DNA from: Jeotgalibacillus sp. R-1-5s-1
Lineage (GTDB): Bacteria > Bacillota > Bacilli > Bacillales > Jeotgalibacillaceae
Length of the DNA stretch: 64,000 bases
Assembly: GCF_004405105.1 (NCBI RefSeq)
Contig: NZ_SORW01000022.1
Span: forward strand, 62,001-126,000
Reading direction: 5' to 3'
The notes beneath the pieces were generated by a model. It worked only from the letters and a program-made list of their open reading frames with translations, did not search any database and had not been told where the DNA came from. The stretch's first letter is position 1, and the number at the start of each line of letters is the position of its first letter. This document shows positions 1 to 7,908 of this stretch, one piece after another. Position numbers and translations under genes: made by a program.

Positions 1-251
1 ATGACAATTTGCCAGAAACGTGTACTCATCACCATTTCGTCAGATCCATCAGACCGCTCTCCATGATAAGGTGCATCAGGTAAAATGACTCTGAATCCTT
101 TTTCAGCGAGCAAATATGCGTAATGCAGATTATGTTCTTTCGCACTCATAAACCCGTGAATAAAAATAACCGCCGGACGCTTTTCCTCTCCAGGCTTTGT
201 TATATGTAGATAAGGAATGCTGCCCACTTTTTCGTTATGTACTTCAATCAT
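1..251 (-). CDS. yitV: Alpha/beta hydrolase, YitV-like (3' end outside window)
   Basis: The first 83 codons of a minus-strand gene are visible; the C-terminus lies outside the window. The protein opens MIEVHNEKVG and contains an FIHGF oxyanion-hole motif near residue 33 and a PDAPYHGER segment near residue 62, both typical of small alpha/beta-hydrolase esterases. The start is the ATG at 251, preceded by AAAGGAG-like sequence. It lies divergent from the HAD phosphatase yitU, as expected if this is the yitU-yitV neighbourhood of Bacillus subtilis. The nucleophile and catalytic Asp/His are not visible, so substrate and activity cannot be judged. The name rests on motif and synteny. Confidence 0.75.
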   Translation of the reverse strand, partial: MIEVHNEKVGSIPYLHITKPGEEKRPAVIFIHGFMSAKEHNLHYAYLLAEKGFRVILPDAPYHGERSDGSDEMVMSTRFWQIV

Positions 252-411
252 TGCCGGTCTCCTTTCGTTCTTTCACTATAAAAGCGTATCACATATCCAA
301 ATAGTGGCACAGTGATTTGATTGAACCTTGACGTAAAATTTATGGAACCGTCAAATAAATGTTACAATAAAAATGGAAAGTCCAACCGGGTTTAGAAGGA
401 GCGGATATTCA

Positions 412-1221
412 ATGGAGAAACATTTAATCGTGCTTGACCTAGACGGAACGTTACTGACCGATGAAAAAACCATTTCGGAGAGAACGAAAAAAACCCTCTT
501 TAAAGCGAAAGACCATGGACACGAAGTGATGATCGCCACAGGGCGGCCTTACCGTGCCAGTGAAGCATATTACAGGGAACTTTCACTCAATACACCTATT
601 GTTAACTTTAACGGCGCATTCGTACACCACCCGCTCAATGACAAATGGGGCATTCACCATGAACCGATGGATTTAAGCGTCGTGAAAGAAATTGTTGATG
701 CCTGCCACGATTTCGATTTTTATAACATTGTAGCTGAGATCCTGGATGATGTGTATCTGCATTATCATGATGAAAAGCTTCTCGATATATTCAGCTTCGG
801 TGATCCAGTCATCCGGTCAGGAGATTTAAGAACCTATCTACCTGAAAATCCGACCAGCATGCTGATCCACGCTGAAGAATCACAGGTCGACAAAATTAGA
901 AAACACCTCAGCGATGTCCATGCAGAAGTCATCGACCACAGACGCTGGGGTGCACCGTGGCACGTCATCGAAATCGTCAAAAGCGGCCTCAATAAAGCAG
1001 TGGGAATCCAGAAAGTATCCGATCACTACGGTATTCCAAAAGACCGTATTATTGCCTTCGGAGATGAAGACAACGACCTCGAAATGCTCGACTTTGCAGG
1101 CACAGGCGTCGCCATGGGAAACGGCATTAACTCCGTCCATCAGACCGCCAACTACATCACCGGCTCCAACAATGAAGACGGAATTGCAGTATTTCTGGAA
1201 GATCGTCTTAAGCTAAAATAA
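412..1221 (+). CDS. yitU: Cof-type HAD-superfamily phosphatase, YitU-like
   Basis: A 269-residue cytosolic HAD hydrolase. Motif I is LDLDGTL at the N-terminus, motif II is IATGRP, and motif IV is FGDEDNDLEML near residue 219, so the nucleophile, the phosphate-binding Thr and the Mg-binding acids are all present. The C2-type cap between motifs II and III marks the Cof subfamily, whose members dephosphorylate sugar phosphates, flavin intermediates or nucleotides; which substrate applies here cannot be told. The ATG at 412 is preferred over the in-frame upstream ATG at 373 because AGAAGGAG ends ten bases before it. A strong terminator follows directly. YitU assignment rests on synteny with yitS, yitT and yitV. 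Confidence 0.85.
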   Translation: MEKHLIVLDLDGTLLTDEKTISERTKKTLFKAKDHGHEVMIATGRPYRASEAYYRELSLNTPIVNFNGAFVHHPLNDKWGIHHEPMDLSVVKEIVDACHDFDFYNIVAEILDDVYLHYHDEKLLDIFSFGDPVIRSGDLRTYLPENPTSMLIHAEESQVDKIRKHLSDVHAEVIDHRRWGAPWHVIEIVKSGLNKAVGIQKVSDHYGIPKDRIIAFGDEDNDLEMLDFAGTGVAMGNGINSVHQTANYITGSNNEDGIAVFLEDRLKLK

Positions 1222-1223
1222 AA

Positions 1224-1257
1224 ATGATCCTGCCCTGGTGGCAGGATCATTTTTTTA
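1224..1257 (+). terminator. Rho-independent terminator after yitU
   Basis: An 11-bp perfect stem (ATGATCCTGCC with GGCAGGATCAT) closes a 5-nt loop and is followed by seven T residues. It starts three bases after the yitU stop codon. Confidence 0.93.
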
Positions 1258-1281
1258 TCTTTGGGATGAGCTGGACGGCGG

Positions 1282-1407
1282 ATTAAACAATTTTGCTGAG
1301 TTATTTAACAACAGTTTATCTTGATTTGACCACTCTTTATCTTGATTCGACCACTCTTTTCACTTATTTGACAACTCCAAGAGATTATTAAACAACTCTC
1401 CCTAACA
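1282..1407 (+). repeat. Six-unit 21-bp direct-repeat array (array 1)
   Basis: Six consecutive 21-bp units start at 1282, 1303, 1324, 1345, 1366 and 1387 with no gap. Each begins ATT, carries C at position 7 and A at position 9, and resembles ATTTRACMAC followed by CTCTTTT-like sequence. The array begins 24 nt after the T-tract of the yitU terminator. There is no seventh unit on either side. Two other arrays of the same design lie at 22162-22287 and 54436-54561. The period is close to two turns of B-DNA, so all units face the same side of the helix. Function is unknown. Confidence 0.9.
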
Positions 1408-1532
1408 AACCTGCACACGGCCTCGAAGGATGAGACCCGCCCGGTTTTATAATTTCAATCAATATTATGAATGATGAGAATGCCGCCCATTTCACTTTTC
1501 TCATAAAAGCAACGGGAGTCAATTTAACCAAA

Positions 1533-1647
1533 GGGCCGGCCTCATCCGGAGACTCCTGCGGCAGAGAAGCGACAGGTGAGACAGCGTAGCGCAGAGCGCT
1601 AGCTGGCTCACCGCGCGGCCGCGGAAAGCGAAGGATGAGACCGGCCC
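1533..1647 (+). repeat. Palindromic intergenic element, type A (copy A1)
   Basis: The outer arms GGGCCGGCCTCATCC (1533-1547) and GGATGAGACCGGCCC (1633-1647) pair at 14 of 15 positions. Inside them lie the conserved GACTCCTGCGGC block, the GGTGAG/CTCACC stem and an apical hairpin TAGCGC-aga-GCGCTA (1587-1601). The copy sits between the convergent genes yitU and yitT, downstream of array 1 and in the same orientation. It has no coding capacity. Confidence 0.88.
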
Positions 1648-1661
1648 GGCTATTTCAAAAA

Positions 1662-2552
1662 TCAATCATCCTTCCTGAAAAACCCGAAAATTCCCGTTGT
1701 TTGAATGATATTCGTAAACGCATACGGATCCACCTTATGAATAATCCGCTCCAGCTCAAACAACTCATACCGCGTAATCACCATAATAAGCATCTCCTTC
1801 GGCTCATCCGTAAACGCACCCTTAGCAGGTACAATCGTAATCCCCCGCACTAGCTTCTCATGAATCGCCTTTTTCACCTCAGAAGACTTATTCGTTACGA
1901 TCATCGCCGTCAGCTTCTCATGACGAGTATGAATCGCATCGATCATACGCGTTGACACATATAAGGTAACGAGCGTATAAAGACCCTTCTCCCATCCAAA
2001 AAGCATACTCGCAGCCAGAATGATGACTGCATTCATGATGAAAAAATAGATCCCTACAGGTTTATCATTTAATCGGGAGAGAATCATCGCAATAATGTCC
2101 ATTCCTCCGGTAGAGGCACCCCATTTAAGCGTAAATCCGACTCCCACTCCCGCGATCACACCACCAAAAACAGCGTTCAGTAAAATATCCGGCGAAACCT
2201 CCACTACCGGAATAATCTCAAGCGCAATCGTTGTAAATCCAACAGACAGCAGGCTGTACACCGTGAACATCTTACCGACTCTGATCCAGCCAAGAATAAT
2301 CGCAGGAATATTTAAGATTAAAAGCAAAATCCCTGTTGACAAAAAAACAGGTGTAAAATCTGCCAGTATATTTGAGATCAACTGCGCAAGCCCTGTAAAG
2401 CCACTGGCAAATACATTTGCCGGAATAAGAAAAAGATTAAGTGCAATTGCATTTAAAACAGCGCCGATGATGACAATCGCGATCTTTCTGGACTCTAACC
2501 AGATTGTTTCATTCGATACTTTTTTTAACTGAAAAGAAGACTCTGATGCCAA
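1662..2552 (-). CDS. yitT: YitT family membrane protein (DUF161 / DUF2179)
   Basis: A 296-residue integral membrane protein. Five or so hydrophobic segments fill residues 20-180, including a GGVIAGVGVGFTLKWGASTGG glycine-rich region, and a soluble C-terminal DUF2179-type domain of about 80 residues follows. Members occur widely in Bacillota; their transported substrate is not established. The start is TTG at 2552, because AAGGAGGG lies six bases upstream and no ATG fits. The gene is transcribed away from yitS. Between its stop codon and the convergent yitU lie array 1 and element A1. Confidence 0.88.
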   Translation of the reverse strand: MASESSFQLKKVSNETIWLESRKIAIVIIGAVLNAIALNLFLIPANVFASGFTGLAQLISNILADFTPVFLSTGILLLILNIPAIILGWIRVGKMFTVYSLLSVGFTTIALEIIPVVEVSPDILLNAVFGGVIAGVGVGFTLKWGASTGGMDIIAMILSRLNDKPVGIYFFIMNAVIILAASMLFGWEKGLYTLVTLYVSTRMIDAIHTRHEKLTAMIVTNKSSEVKKAIHEKLVRGITIVPAKGAFTDEPKEMLIMVITRYELFELERIIHKVDPYAFTNIIQTTGIFGFFRKDD

Positions 2553-2707
2553 TGGATTCCCTCCTTTTTACTCAGGTACGAACGTTTATTCAGCACCTTA
2601 TGTTACCTTCATAACCTCTTTTCCCTTAACCTACACCAATTACATTGTAAATTCCAACTAAAATCGCTAAACTTGTACCATAAGACTTAATTCAAAGGAG
2701 CAATTAT

Positions 2708-3574
2708 ATGACTATTCAATTATTTGCAGACAGCGCCTGTGACCTTCCCGGTTCATTTTTTGAAGAAAACCAGGTTACTCTTCTCCCGTTACACGTACAT
2801 ATTGGGGACAACGACTATGAAGATCTGGTCACGATCCAGTCAAAGGAAGTGTTCGATGCGATTCGAAATGGCGCGCATCCAAAAACATCTCAGGCAAGCC
2901 CTAAAAAAATGGAGGAAGAATTCACCTCCCTTGCAAAATCAGGTAAAAAAGGACTTTATATTGCCTTTTCTTCACAGCTTTCAGGCACTTACCAGACAGC
3001 CGTCATGATCAGAGACCAGGTAAAAGAGGAATATCCGACACTTGATTTAACGATCATAGATACGAAATGCGCCTCCCTCGGTTATGGATTGGTCGTACAC
3101 AAAGCTGCTGAGCTGTTAAAATCAGGTGCAAACTTTGACGATGTGGTGGCTGAAAGTCAGTTTCAGGCTGAACATATGGAGCATCTGTTTACCGTAGAAG
3201 ACCTTGATTATCTCGCGAAAGGTGGACGCGTGTCGAAAGCATCTGCTTTTATCGGCGGACTTCTGAATATTAAACCGCTGCTTCACGTTGAGGACGGAAA
3301 ACTGGTACCTCTTGAAAAGCTGAGGGGCAGAAAGAAATTGATGAAGCGGATCATTGAAGTGATGAAAGAGCGCGGTGATTCTTTAGAAAATCAGTTGATC
3401 GGTATCAGCCACGGAGACGAAGAACCTCTCGCCGAAGAAATGAAACGCATGATTACAGAGGAATTTGGTACAACAACATTCTACACAGGCATGATCGGTT
3501 CCGCTGTCGGAGCACATGCCGGCCCTGGAACTCTTGCTATTTTCTTCTTAAACAAACAGTCTGCCAGATCATAA
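2708..3574 (+). CDS. yitS: DegV family fatty-acid-binding protein, YitS-like
   Basis: A 288-residue DegV/FakB-type protein. The N-terminal FADSACDLP motif, the KTSQASP segment near residue 60, the FSSQLSGTYQ segment near residue 88 and the DYLAKGGRVSKASAF block near residue 165 are family signatures of the lipid-binding fold. DegV proteins bind a fatty acid and, where a FakA kinase exists, present it for phosphorylation. AAAGGAG lies seven bases before the ATG. A possible promoter TTGTAA (2645-2650) N17 TAAACT (2668-2673) precedes it. The CoA-disulfide reductase gene starts 24 bases after the stop, so the two may be co-transcribed. Confidence 0.88.
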   Translation: MTIQLFADSACDLPGSFFEENQVTLLPLHVHIGDNDYEDLVTIQSKEVFDAIRNGAHPKTSQASPKKMEEEFTSLAKSGKKGLYIAFSSQLSGTYQTAVMIRDQVKEEYPTLDLTIIDTKCASLGYGLVVHKAAELLKSGANFDDVVAESQFQAEHMEHLFTVEDLDYLAKGGRVSKASAFIGGLLNIKPLLHVEDGKLVPLEKLRGRKKLMKRIIEVMKERGDSLENQLIGISHGDEEPLAEEMKRMITEEFGTTTFYTGMIGSAVGAHAGPGTLAIFFLNKQSARS

Positions 3575-3598
3575 AAAGATAGAAGGAGGCTCCATTTA

Positions 3599-4963
3599 AT
3601 GAAGAAAAAGATTCTTGTCGTAGGCGGTGTAGCTGGTGGTGCAACCTTCGCATCACAGCTGCGCATGCTGGATAAAGAGGCAGAAATCATCGTATTTGAA
3701 AAAGACGGTACGATGTCATTTGCTAACTGTGGGCTCCCTTACTACCTCGGCGGTTTTGTAAAAGATAAAAAACAGCTGATTGCTGCAACCCCCGAGTCCT
3801 TTCAGAAGGATAAGTCCATCGAAGTAAGAATTCTGCATGAAGTGACCGGCATTCTGCGTGATCAGAAAAAAATTATGATTCAGGATCATATAAAAAATGA
3901 ACGCTATGAAGAATCCTATGACATACTTTTATATTCTCCCGGAGCCGTTCCCATTAAACCGGACATAAAAGGCTTGAGTAATGGTAACTGCTACAGCCTG
4001 AGGTCATTCAAAGACATGTTAAAGCTCGATGAACACATCTCAACAAAAAATTATCAGTCTGTCTGCCTCGTTGGAGGAGGATTTATAGGGCTTGAAATGG
4101 CTGAGAACTTTAAAGCAAGGGGACTTGATGTTCATCTCGTTCAGCGTTCTGAGCATGTCCTTAATCTGTTGGATCAGGATCTGTCATCTTTACTTGAAGA
4201 AGAACTCAACAAACAGGGCGTTCACCTTCATTTAGCAGCAACGGTTGAAGAAATTGATGATGACGGAACGACTTTGCGATTATCTGACGGAAAGGAAATC
4301 ACCGCTGACTTTCTGCTCCTTGCAACCGGGATCAAACCGAATCACCATCTCGCTGAGCAGGCTGGTCTCGTCATCGGAGAAACCGGCGGCGTTAAAGTGA
4401 ATGAATTTATGCAGACAAGTGATCCTGATATTTATGCGGTTGGTGATGTCATTGAATCCTTCGATTTCATCACAAAAAAGCCTAAGCGTGTCCCTCTCGC
4501 CTGGGTCGCACACCGCGAGGCCTATATTGCTGCCATGCATATAACGGGCACCCATCTTCCTTTCAAAGGCATTTTAGGCACTGCGATCTGTAAAGTATTC
4601 GATTTAACCGCTGCATTAACAGGTCACAGTGAAAAGTCACTGCAAAAACAGGAAATAGAATTTGAAACCGTAAGCCTGACAGCGAGACAGCACGCCGGTT
4701 ATTACCCTGGTGCTGAAAAATTCACCATCAAAGTACACTTCTGCCCCTACTCCGGGAAACTATTCGGTACACAGGCAGTCGGAAAAGACGGCGTTGACAA
4801 GCGTATGGACGTGCTCAGCACAGCCATTTCGTCGGGTCTGACTATCACAGACCTTCAGGCGCTCGAACTCTCTTACGCACCGCCATACAGCGCACCAAAG
4901 GATCCAATCAACATGCTCGGCTACAAAGCCGTCCCAAAACTCAAAAAACCCTTCCCGCAATAA
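3599..4963 (+). CDS. cdr: CoA-disulfide reductase (single-cysteine flavoprotein)
   Basis: A 454-residue class III pyridine-nucleotide-disulfide oxidoreductase. The N-terminal GGVAGGATFASQLR FAD-binding loop, the single redox cysteine at position 44 in SFANCGLPYYLGG, the second GGGFIGLEMAENF Rossmann motif and the YAVGDV segment all fit. Enzymes with this active site reduce CoA disulfide with NAD(P)H, keeping low-molecular-weight thiols reduced in cells lacking glutathione. The C-terminal dimerisation domain is complete (SYAPPYSAPKDPINMLGY). No fused rhodanese domain is present. AGAAGGAGG precedes the ATG. NADH oxidase of the same class is an alternative; the SFANCG motif favours CoADR. Confidence 0.86.
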   Translation: MKKKILVVGGVAGGATFASQLRMLDKEAEIIVFEKDGTMSFANCGLPYYLGGFVKDKKQLIAATPESFQKDKSIEVRILHEVTGILRDQKKIMIQDHIKNERYEESYDILLYSPGAVPIKPDIKGLSNGNCYSLRSFKDMLKLDEHISTKNYQSVCLVGGGFIGLEMAENFKARGLDVHLVQRSEHVLNLLDQDLSSLLEEELNKQGVHLHLAATVEEIDDDGTTLRLSDGKEITADFLLLATGIKPNHHLAEQAGLVIGETGGVKVNEFMQTSDPDIYAVGDVIESFDFITKKPKRVPLAWVAHREAYIAAMHITGTHLPFKGILGTAICKVFDLTAALTGHSEKSLQKQEIEFETVSLTARQHAGYYPGAEKFTIKVHFCPYSGKLFGTQAVGKDGVDKRMDVLSTAISSGLTITDLQALELSYAPPYSAPKDPINMLGYKAVPKLKKPFPQ

Positions 4964-4979
4964 TCCGGGAAGGGTTTTT
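4943..4979 (+). terminator. Terminator overlapping the 3' end of cdr
   Basis: AAAAACCCTTCCCG pairs with CGGGAAGGGTTTTT across the stop codon, so the upstream arm lies in the last codons of cdr. A T-run follows. Confidence 0.92.
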
Positions 4980-5092
4980 CATTAAAAATAATTAATTGAA
5001 ACGATTCTTATTGGAAGTATCCCTCCGTAGAGGTATGCCCCGGATGGATCTTTACTTTCTAAAAACAAGAATTAGTGTGCCACTATCTCAAA

Positions 5093-5141
5093 GGTCCGGG
5101 TCGCATCCGAAGACTCCTGCGGCAGTGAAGCGACCGGTCCG
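5093..5141 (+). repeat. Truncated type A palindromic element (copy A2)
   Basis: Arms GGTCCGGGTCGC (5093-5104) and GCGACCGGTCC (5130-5140) enclose only the left part of the type A core (GAAGACTCCTGCGGCAGTGAA). The apical hairpin and right half are missing, yet the ends still pair with one bulge. GGTTTTTATTT follows, so the copy could act as a + strand terminator between the convergent genes cdr and mdxR. Confidence 0.7.
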
Positions 5142-5145
5142 GTTT

Positions 5146-6174
5146 TTATTTCACATGCTCAGTCGAAAACCTCGACACAATCTGATGCGGCACCGTAATC
5201 CTCGTCGGCGGCTCATTCGGATTCTCAATACGCTTAATCAGCTGACTTGAAGCCGAAAACCCAAGCTGAAAAATATTAATATCCACTGAAGTCAAAGGCG
5301 GCCTCGACATCTCAGAAAATAACGCATTATTAAAACTGATGATTGAAATATCGTCCGGAACTGTTATATCCAGCTCACTCAGCGTATTCAGCACGCCAAG
5401 AGCTAAGAGGTCATCTGTCACCAGCAACGCAGTCGGCCTTTCATCCAGCGGAAGCTCCATCAGGGCACAGACCGCTTCTTTCCCACCTTCAAGCAGGAAA
5501 CTTTCATGAAGAACATACTGTTCACGGTAAGGAATTCCCGCTTTTTTCAGCGCGTTTTCATATCCCGACAGACGTTCAACGGTTACGACAAGTTTTGCAT
5601 CTCCACCAATATAGGCAATCCGTTCATGTCCCATACCAAGTAAGAACTCTGTTGCATCCAACCCTGCCTTGAAATTATCGTTATCAACATGTGTAATAGC
5701 CTCAACGAAATTATACGGTTTTCCAATCATGACAAAAGGAAAGTTCCGCTCACGCAAATACTGCAAAATCCTGTCTTCCACCTTTGAATAAAGAAGGACA
5801 ATTCCATCAACACGGCCACCCTGAACCATCTGCACAACCCCGTTGTATATATCCTCTTCACTTTGTCCGGTCACAAGCTGGAGAGCGTATTGCCTTTCAT
5901 GTGCCCCTTCACTTAATCCCCGGAGTACGGTAGGGAAAAATGGATTTTGAAAAAAGACGTCAGATGATCCAGGGGTAACGAGACCGATAACCTGAGTTGA
6001 CTGATTCGCCAGGCTTCTCGCAATAAAATTCGGATGATAACCCAACGTATTCATCGCTTCTCTTACTTTTTCTTTCGTCCGTTCACTAATTCTCGGGTTA
6101 TTAGCAATCACACGTGAAACAGTTGACGGAGCGACGTTTGCCGCCTTGGCTACATCTTTTATAGTAACTGACAA
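5146..6174 (-). CDS. mdxR: LacI family regulator of the maltodextrin locus
   Basis: A 342-residue LacI/GalR repressor: an N-terminal helix-turn-helix and hinge helix (TIKDVAKAANVAPSTVSRV, then RSLANQ) followed by a periplasmic-binding-protein-like sensor domain. It is the last gene downstream of mdxEFG and the amylase, and the B. subtilis counterpart MdxR controls maltodextrin uptake. The start is placed at TTG 6174, eight bases after AGGAGG; the in-frame GTG at 6183 overlaps the ribosome-binding site itself. A LacI/CcpA-type palindrome lies at 6192-6205 just upstream, suggesting autoregulation or catabolite control. The effector is probably maltose or a maltodextrin, by context only. Confidence 0.85.
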   Translation of the reverse strand: MSVTIKDVAKAANVAPSTVSRVIANNPRISERTKEKVREAMNTLGYHPNFIARSLANQSTQVIGLVTPGSSDVFFQNPFFPTVLRGLSEGAHERQYALQLVTGQSEEDIYNGVVQMVQGGRVDGIVLLYSKVEDRILQYLRERNFPFVMIGKPYNFVEAITHVDNDNFKAGLDATEFLLGMGHERIAYIGGDAKLVVTVERLSGYENALKKAGIPYREQYVLHESFLLEGGKEAVCALMELPLDERPTALLVTDDLLALGVLNTLSELDITVPDDISIISFNNALFSEMSRPPLTSVDINIFQLGFSASSQLIKRIENPNEPPTRITVPHQIVSRFSTEHVK

Positions 6175-6191
6175 TACACTCACCTCCTATA

Positions 6192-6205
6192 TGTTGACGC
6201 TTACA
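6192..6205. promoter_or_regulatory. LacI/CcpA-type operator in the mdxR leader
   Basis: TGTTGACGCTTACA is an imperfect palindrome centred on CG and close to the cre consensus. It lies four bases upstream of the mdxR ribosome-binding site. Confidence 0.6.
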
Positions 6206-6221
6206 CAATAATCAATACTGT

Positions 6222-6259
6222 CTGTCAGCAGAGAAAAAATTATCACACTCTGCTGACAG
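6222..6259 (-). other. Perfect 12-bp hairpin between amylase and mdxR
   Basis: CTGTCAGCAGAG (6222-6233) pairs with CTCTGCTGACAG (6248-6259). On the minus strand it follows the amylase stop codon but lacks a trailing T-tract, so it may attenuate, stabilise or be processed rather than terminate. Confidence 0.65.
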
Positions 6260-6264
6260 GTTAC

Positions 6265-7818
6265 TTATGATGCGATGCTCTCTTTCTTTTTACCCTTTTT
6301 TCTCATATAAATGAATAATCCGATAAAGAAAATCCAAACCGCTGCAATCGCTGCCAGGAACCAGTAATTAATACCCGTCTCCTCTGCCACAACATATACT
6401 TCAGCTACTTCACGGTCGAGTGTAATTCTGAACTGATCATTTTCAGATCTTACTAAATCTCCACCAAGAAGTCCGCGCAATTCACTTGAATCCTGATAGT
6501 CAGCTGTTGCAAGATCCACGGATTGCGTTTCACTCGTATTATTGATTGCGATGACAGTTGTTTCATCCTCATACTCTCTCTCATAGACAAGCATACCATT
6601 ATCGTTATAAAGTACTTCAAGCGTTCCGCGCGTAAGTGATGGAAGCTGCTGCCTTAGTTCTCCTAGTTTACCGATATACTCCTGTAGCTCTTCATCGACA
6701 TTCAGGTCCATCAGCCTCCGGTTATCCGGATCTTCCCCACCGTCCAATGCGATTTCAGACCCGTAATAAATGATCGGAATACCAGGAACAGTGTACATAA
6801 AGGCAGTTGCCATTTCCCATCTCGTGCCCGGGAACATATTGTTTTCAGAAGCGAGTCTTGTAAAACGTGTCATATCATGATTATCAATAAACGTTCCCAT
6901 TAAATAAGGATCGTTAAAGAACTGCTGATTGTAGTCCCAGTAATTGAACAATCTTGACGAATTCTGATCTGTATTCTGGAAGACTGTTCTCATCTGTTCC
7001 GCTAAAGGAAAATCAACAAATCCGTCAATCCCTGTGTCGGCGTATTCAGCGATTTTTCTTATGTCAGTATCATAGACTTCCCCAATTAAATAGAAGTCAT
7101 CCTTCACAGATTTAACTTCCTGTGAAAATTCAGTCCAGAATTCAGCCGGAACGTGCTTAACTGTATCAAGTCTGTATCCGTCTATGTTTGTTTCTTCAAT
7201 CCACCATTTAGCGGCATCAAATAAGTAATCCCTGACTTCCTGATTTTCAGTATTTAAATCCGGAAGACCGTAAATCCATCCGTTCTCAAGCTGCTCAGGA
7301 TCATTGTTATCTCTGATCGGCTGTTCAGGGTGGTACCAGTCCTCACGCTCAGGATCATCCACCCATTCGTGAGTTGGTGCAGTATGATTGACGACGAAAT
7401 CAAGAATCACTTTAATATCCCGTTCATGCGCTTCATCTACAAGCTGCTTAAACTCTTCAATCGTACCAAAATGTTCTTCTGTCTCGTAAAAATCCTCGAT
7501 CCAATAGCCGTGATAGCCCATCTCCTGATTTTCGAAAATCGGTGTCAGCCAGATGGCAGTGAAGCCCATATCCTTAATGTAATCCAGTTCATTGATAATC
7601 CCCTGGAAATCACCACCATGATAAGCTCTTGGATCTTGTCTGTTCACAGTTAAATCATTTGATGTGTCACCATTATTGAAACGGTCCACCATCAGAAAAT
7701 AAATTGTTTCATCCTGCCATTTTCTCTCTTCCTTTTCAACAGCGTCAGCCTGACCTGAAAAAACGCTATTAAAAAGGAGGATAGTGATGAGAAAAAGAGC
7801 ACTTCCGACTCTTCTCAC
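6265..7818 (-). CDS. Secreted, membrane-anchored GH13 alpha-amylase
   Basis: A 517-residue alpha-amylase. A signal peptide covers residues 1-26 (ending GQADA). The GH13 barrel has DFVVNH near 140, the nucleophile D218 in GYRLD, the acid/base E247 in GEV and D315 in FIDNHD. A C-terminal all-beta domain follows, then one hydrophobic segment near residues 484-505 and a Lys-rich tail, so the enzyme is probably tethered to the outer face of the membrane. It would cut starch or long dextrins into products taken up by MdxEFG, encoded just upstream. The start is GTG 7818 behind AAGGAGGAGG. The mdxG stop lies 90 bases upstream. Confidence 0.9.
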   Translation of the reverse strand: MRRVGSALFLITILLFNSVFSGQADAVEKEERKWQDETIYFLMVDRFNNGDTSNDLTVNRQDPRAYHGGDFQGIINELDYIKDMGFTAIWLTPIFENQEMGYHGYWIEDFYETEEHFGTIEEFKQLVDEAHERDIKVILDFVVNHTAPTHEWVDDPEREDWYHPEQPIRDNNDPEQLENGWIYGLPDLNTENQEVRDYLFDAAKWWIEETNIDGYRLDTVKHVPAEFWTEFSQEVKSVKDDFYLIGEVYDTDIRKIAEYADTGIDGFVDFPLAEQMRTVFQNTDQNSSRLFNYWDYNQQFFNDPYLMGTFIDNHDMTRFTRLASENNMFPGTRWEMATAFMYTVPGIPIIYYGSEIALDGGEDPDNRRLMDLNVDEELQEYIGKLGELRQQLPSLTRGTLEVLYNDNGMLVYEREYEDETTVIAINNTSETQSVDLATADYQDSSELRGLLGGDLVRSENDQFRITLDREVAEVYVVAEETGINYWFLAAIAAVWIFFIGLFIYMRKKGKKKESIAS

Positions 7819-7908
7819 CTCTTCCCCTCCTCCTTTATATGGGTATATTCCATTAAATATCGTAAGCTTTCGATCTGCTGTAATCAGAGTGGCAAATCAG
7901 ACAACGGT

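Noticed and set aside
328-368. Promoter TTGACG ... TACAAT for yitU
   Set aside because: The spacer is 29 bp, too long for sigma-A; TACAAT may be a -10 box with a weak, unidentified -35.
373-411. In-frame upstream ATG extending yitU
   Set aside because: No ribosome-binding site precedes it, while AGAAGGAG lies ten bases before the ATG at 412, where the HAD motif I begins.
1282-1407. CRISPR array
   Set aside because: Units are 21 bp, contiguous and have no spacers; no cas gene is in the window.
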